From NCBI RefSeq assembly GCF_028453695.1, contig NC_135781.1:10787640-10851639 (forward strand): a DNA stretch of 64,000 nt, written 5' to 3'. Below the pieces are notes generated by a model. It worked only from the letters and a program-made list of their open reading frames with translations. It was not told the origin of the DNA and did not search any database. A program made the position numbers and the translations under genes. This DNA comes from Augochlora pura. Taxonomy: Eukaryota > Arthropoda > Insecta > Hymenoptera > Halictidae. Of this stretch, positions 59,620-64,000 are shown piece after piece; within the stretch, counting starts at the first letter, position 1; every line of letters starts with the position of its first letter.

Positions 59620-60165
59620 TCAATCTACTAGAAATTAAGCACTGCATAGTACACAATATCTACGATCTATGTACCATTCGTGCCTAAACGTGTCAGGAGT
59701 TAATTTAAATATTGTCTAGGAAATGTGTCAGAAGTTAATGGGATTACTTAGTCGAATTTAGTTAAGCCGATCTTGTCGGAATTTAGTTGGACAGAATAAT
59801 TTTCTAGTAAATTAATGCAGGTTTAACACTAAACCTGACACTCCAGTAGTTTTACTGCTGCAGATATCTAGAGAAATCGAGTTAAGCTGATCTCACTAAA
59901 AATTTAGATTTGAAACTGAAATGTTTTATGGTAAATAAATGAGATTTGTCTCGTTCAACATTCAACAAAATCAAAACTCTATCTAGCATCTAAACGAGGA
60001 TTGAACAGGGTCGGTATAGCAAAATCTAGTGAAGTTGAACACGCCGAAAATTCAGCAAATAGCAAAACTTTACCAGATAAACAAATGAGAAACGACCAGA
60101 GCAAATTTCTAGTAATATCTAATCAAGCCGAAATTTCTAAAAATCCAAGATTGACATTTCTAATA
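59620..60165. repeat. Degenerate tandem array of a TCTAGT-AAATT-AAGCCGA unit
   Basis: Related segments start near 59626, 59753, 59804, 59868, 60028 and 60108, each with a CTAG and/or GAATTTAGTTAAGCCGATCT-like core. The clearest pair is GTTAAGCCGATCTTGTCGG (59762) and GTTAAGCTGATCTCACTA (59882). Spacing is irregular (about 50-160 bp), as in an old, decayed array. Confidence 0.35.
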
Positions 60166-63100
60166 AACGAATCTGATCTATTCGAGAGAATCTACTTTTG
60201 TTACTACTTAAACGAATTTTTGCGAAATCTTTTGGTAAATGTGGAATTTAACAAGACAAATTCTATTGAAATTCCTTCTCGCCTAATCCGTCTTTAGGCT
60301 AGAACGTAAATTTGCTCGGGGATTTCGGGAATGAGCAACGAGAGGTTTAAACGTCCCGGGCAATCTTCTTAAGCGCAAACGTAGAAACTGGGCCGATCCC
60401 CAAAACAAATCGGCTCGGTAAGGAAACGTCCTGGCCGATGTTTGTAGACAGATAAGGTAAAAGTACTTAGGATGAAACGCTTTTCAGCTGATATAAGATT
60501 ATCATCGATTTTATTAGAACTGAAAAGTATTATTGTTGAATATTTGTACCACTGTTCGATAGAATGAAGTTTTTAGATAAATATTTATCTGGTATGAGGA
60601 AAAAAATAATACATATAAAATAGTAGGGTGCGTGCGTGTACCTACTTTGGAACAGCATTTTTGAACTGTGTTCATAATCATTGTCTTGAAAATTCGAAAT
60701 GAAACCGGTATTCGAATCAAATTATTTACAGTTACTTTTTATATAACAATATTTTTGTGAGCGAACATGTAAAGAAAAATGCTCGTAGATATGAATACAA
60801 ATCTTACATCCACTTTCATATGGTCTAACTATCTTTCATTATATTATTACTGTTTCAAGTAACGGTTACAATTCAGCAGTGTTTCATAATTGGTACAGAT
60901 GCCTCAGATAATCGGACTAAAATAAAAGCAGCGTAGATTTCGGAACTACTTTTTCGAACTAGGACGAACGACGACTGAGAATACTACTTTTCAGATCCGG
61001 TTCACGATCTAAGAGCAACAAGGTTGGCGGCTAGAAAAAACGAATGGCGCCGAGTAACAAGAATCATTTTCAAGAAATCCAATCATTCGCGTCGCGAGAA
61101 CTTTCTCCTATTAAAGAGGCTGCGCCAACAATGCTTTTTAACGAGTCGCGTTGTTGTTAGAGTCTCGGTGATCATGTGAAATTGCGCTCGATGAGATTTC
61201 GTTGGTACGAAATCGCCTTGACAATATAATCGCTAATTAATCGACATTCAATGGGCTGTCGTTCGAAAATCTGCGGGGTCGTCGACCTCGACGGGGATTT
61301 ATTAGAAAACATTCGACGGAGCAACGCATCCCGTAAAAAATATCTCTGAGCGACAATCGAACTTTCGTTTTGTTCTTTACAATTACAGATACATACAGAG
61401 ATTGAAACAGAGAAACGCCGGTAGAGATATTTCTGATATTCAGTTTACTGTGAGTTGTTCCTTTGCAAACCCAACGAACGACGAAATGGAAGAGAAATTT
61501 TTCTGTTTATTCTCTCTTTACGAGTTAAATTTATGCGCATCTCTATTTCGTTCGTTACTTTGACGAGCTTAGCCGAAGTTCTGTGAAAGTCTCGCTCCAT
61601 TTAAACACAATAAAACAGTAATTCGCACGCGAATGCGTGGTCGAGGGCCTTCGCGGGCAGAAACTGGTTCACCTCTCACTCCAAAAGCGACATTAATCCT
61701 GATATTATAGACAGCCGCGTTCTAATCGTTGTTTATTAATCGAGTTAATTCGTCGCCTATATCCCACTTGATCCGGGTGACTTTCATTCTCTTATCACTC
61801 TTTTCTGACGAGCCTTCTATCCTCACTATGTCTGAGCTCTCGCGTAAACTTCGTTTTGTTTACTGTTAAATCGTCGTCTGGCTGGTTTTCGCCATTTTGT
61901 TCAACTTATTTCAGCATTTACGGCCCGAAAATCGCAGCATTCGGGAGTATTTTACTGTAAATTGCGTTTTCATTTAACTTTCTTTGTTTTTGTTATTCTT
62001 TTACAAAGAACCTATAGCAAGCAAAATAAAATTTTGTAGACTTATTGTTGAAGATACATTCTTCAGGAAAATGTAACAAATGATCGTTTTTTTTCAAAGA
62101 TTTAGACTGAAATACGGCCTTAAGATATGAAACGTCACTTTCTCGAACAGATGTCCAATCTAAAAAGAAAATACTATACCTCTAAATATAGATATGTTAT
62201 TCATGCTCACATTCTCTTTTTAAACGTATTCAAGGTTTCCACAAAGCGACAATGATTGAACTCATGTTCGGGTAAGCAACCTTTACGCGATGCTTTAGAG
62301 ATCTTATTTTAGAGTTGGACTCACTGTTAAAGTGATTTTCATTGTTGTGAGAGAAGAACTTACCAATAACTCAGTTCATGACGCAGACACTGTGTCTTCG
62401 GCTGCTAGCGACAAATAACAAATGACGCAATCGTTGCGCCAGCGGTCTCTAATGGGTTGAATCGAACTTTTTCGTTATCAATATTCAGCCACTCATGGAA
62501 ACGTGAACATACGGTAAATAAGGAAAAGTAACTGAATATGAACTTACACCTACATTGAATCTAATTTATATCTCATTAGATTAGAAGATTAATACCATTA
62601 GTTACACTGGATTCATCTTCTTCATAAAAACAGTTAAATCATACTCAAAGCATAATTCATACTCGACTGTGAATTGTATTCACAATTAGATTACCGACTT
62701 TTATACAATATAAAAATTTGCTGAGACAATTATAAGAAATAAAAATTAAATGATTCTATTTCAACGAAAGAAATAGGACATAAATTTCAATCAAATAAAC
62801 GATTAACGACAATTTCAATCCTGATCATGAGCAACTGCGGAGTGGATCTCAGGGTGCAAAAAAGATTTCTCGCGAACCGTAAGAATCTCGGAGGCAAAAG
62901 CAATTTCGAGTTGTGGGCGGAAAAAAGGAATAGCCCCGGAATCGAATAGTTTTCCCGCGGAACTGCGATTCAAAATCCAATTAGTTTCATCGGGAATAGT
63001 CCCCTCGCCCTTCCGACGACTTGCGCGCGCGTGCTCGCGTCTCCTATCGATCGTCGTTCTATATTTTCGCGACTGATTATCGTTTTCTAATTACTGGCCG

Positions 63101-63309
63101 GCGTCTGCCGGTCCGCGTGCACCGCGGAATAATCGGAAGCGTTCGAGCAGCCCGCTTTATCTCGGCTCGAACATAGCGTAGCATTTTCTGAAAACGACTT
63201 GGCCTTTTCAGTGGCCTTTCGAACGACGAAAGCCTTGCTACACAGCGAGACACGCGCGGACTTTTTCAGAAGGACACGTTGCTCGTATCCGTTGCCGCAT
63301 TTTTGAGCG

Positions 63310-63312
<3 letters not shown>

Positions 63313-63362
<50 letters not shown>
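63313..63362. repeat. (TC)n microsatellite
   Basis: About 50 bp of uninterrupted TC dinucleotide repeat. Confidence 0.95.
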
Positions 63363-63364
<2 letters not shown>

Positions 63365-64000
63365 ATCTTTATTTTAACACGTCCGCGTATTAATACACTG
63401 TTGTATATTTTTGATATCCTCGGCGCTTCGTGTTTTTCCACTGCGTAATCTGATTTTGCGCTCACCAGCTGTTTGTGAATTTTGTAACAGAAGATCTGCA
63501 TAAAAATGACGGTTTCTTAGATTTTTTTTAGAAACTCTAATTCGATGGAAATTTTCTCACGTAAATCGACAGTGGAAATGCCACTGATACAAGTACGGAA
63601 TAATTTCTTGCATTCATCAAATTATTTCTGCATTAATTATGTAATTTATGGTCGGCGAATTTTAATTAATCAAGTTACTATGAGCGGCATGTTTGATTCT
63701 CGAAAGAATGTATCATTGGCAAACAGTAATCATTAGACTATAGATTTTTCAATTAATGAAATTTCCAAGAAGAAATTTACAAAACTCATTTTTTAAATTT
63801 TCATTGTCGGCTTGGATTAAAAGCATTAAAAAAACATCGCGTTTTAATCTTTTTATCATTTTAATCGATTGCAACTTAGAATAATTGTTGCACACTCATT
63901 CTCCAAAAGGTTAGGATTTTAAACATGCATTAATATACTTTCCGACGCGATTATAGGTTTCTGAACCTATTAAAATGTTCTTTACGTGCATTCATAGTTT

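Larger units (their letters stand above)
55524..64000. other. Non-coding region, no supported gene
   Basis: A GC-rich island lies at 55.6-56.1 kb and others near 61.6 and 63.0 kb. The stretch has a degenerate repeat array at 59.6-60.2 kb and a (TC)n tract at 63313-63362 (listed separately). Frames are short and without signatures. It may be intronic to the plus-strand gene that seems to start at 52.8 kb. Confidence 0.45.

Overview
The window looks like nuclear DNA of an insect, most likely a hymenopteran. It is AT-rich with abundant undepleted CpG in GC-rich islands. It has short GT-AG introns, (AG)n/(TC)n tracts, many small non-autonomous DNA transposons, and one 100-base N gap from assembly (42435-42534). 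The species assignment is inference; the eukaryotic, intron-containing character is seen directly.

The only well-supported protein-coding genes are two head-to-tail genes on the minus strand between 8.65 and 18.3 kb. I rebuilt them exon by exon from open frames, splice sites and matching phases. Both encode type I membrane glycoproteins of the LAMP (lysosome-associated membrane protein) family. The upstream gene (18099 to 13254, 14 exons, 769 aa) has a signal peptide, FOUR tandem LAMP luminal domains, a glycine-zipper transmembrane helix and a very short tail. The downstream gene (12046 to 8699, 8 exons, 460 aa) has the usual two-domain LAMP layout. Every luminal domain is a three-exon cassette with the same phases (1-0, 0-1, 1-1), so whole domains can be duplicated or skipped in frame. 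In each gene one disulfide has been lost with both partner cysteines missing together. Neither tail has the usual GY-x-x-hydrophobic lysosomal sorting signal, and both end in Arg-Tyr. The two promoters share a GAGTGGGG block beside a TATA-like block.

Elsewhere coding evidence is thin. There is one good-looking internal exon of an unidentified multipass membrane protein (minus, 22238-21970) and a GC-rich, apparently non-coding first exon of a plus-strand gene (about 52829-53672). The rest is intergenic or intronic DNA holding mobile-element relics: a 951-bp foldback element (30532-31482), a second foldback (about 35733-35972), a hAT-type MITE with an 8-bp target duplication (52294-52517), two related TTAA-flanked MITEs (36417-36741 and 55323-55523), another TTAA-type MITE (44321-44566), and a decayed Tc1/mariner transposase fragment (51391-51625).

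Non-genic signals worth attention are an almost perfectly paired, pre-miRNA-sized hairpin (54788-54867), five copies of a CAAYGAAGCCACGCCCAY motif over 0.7 kb next to the assembly gap (41608-42282), and a cluster of six CACGTR boxes in 86 bp (51644-51729). I found no tRNA, rRNA, CRISPR or bacterial-type feature.
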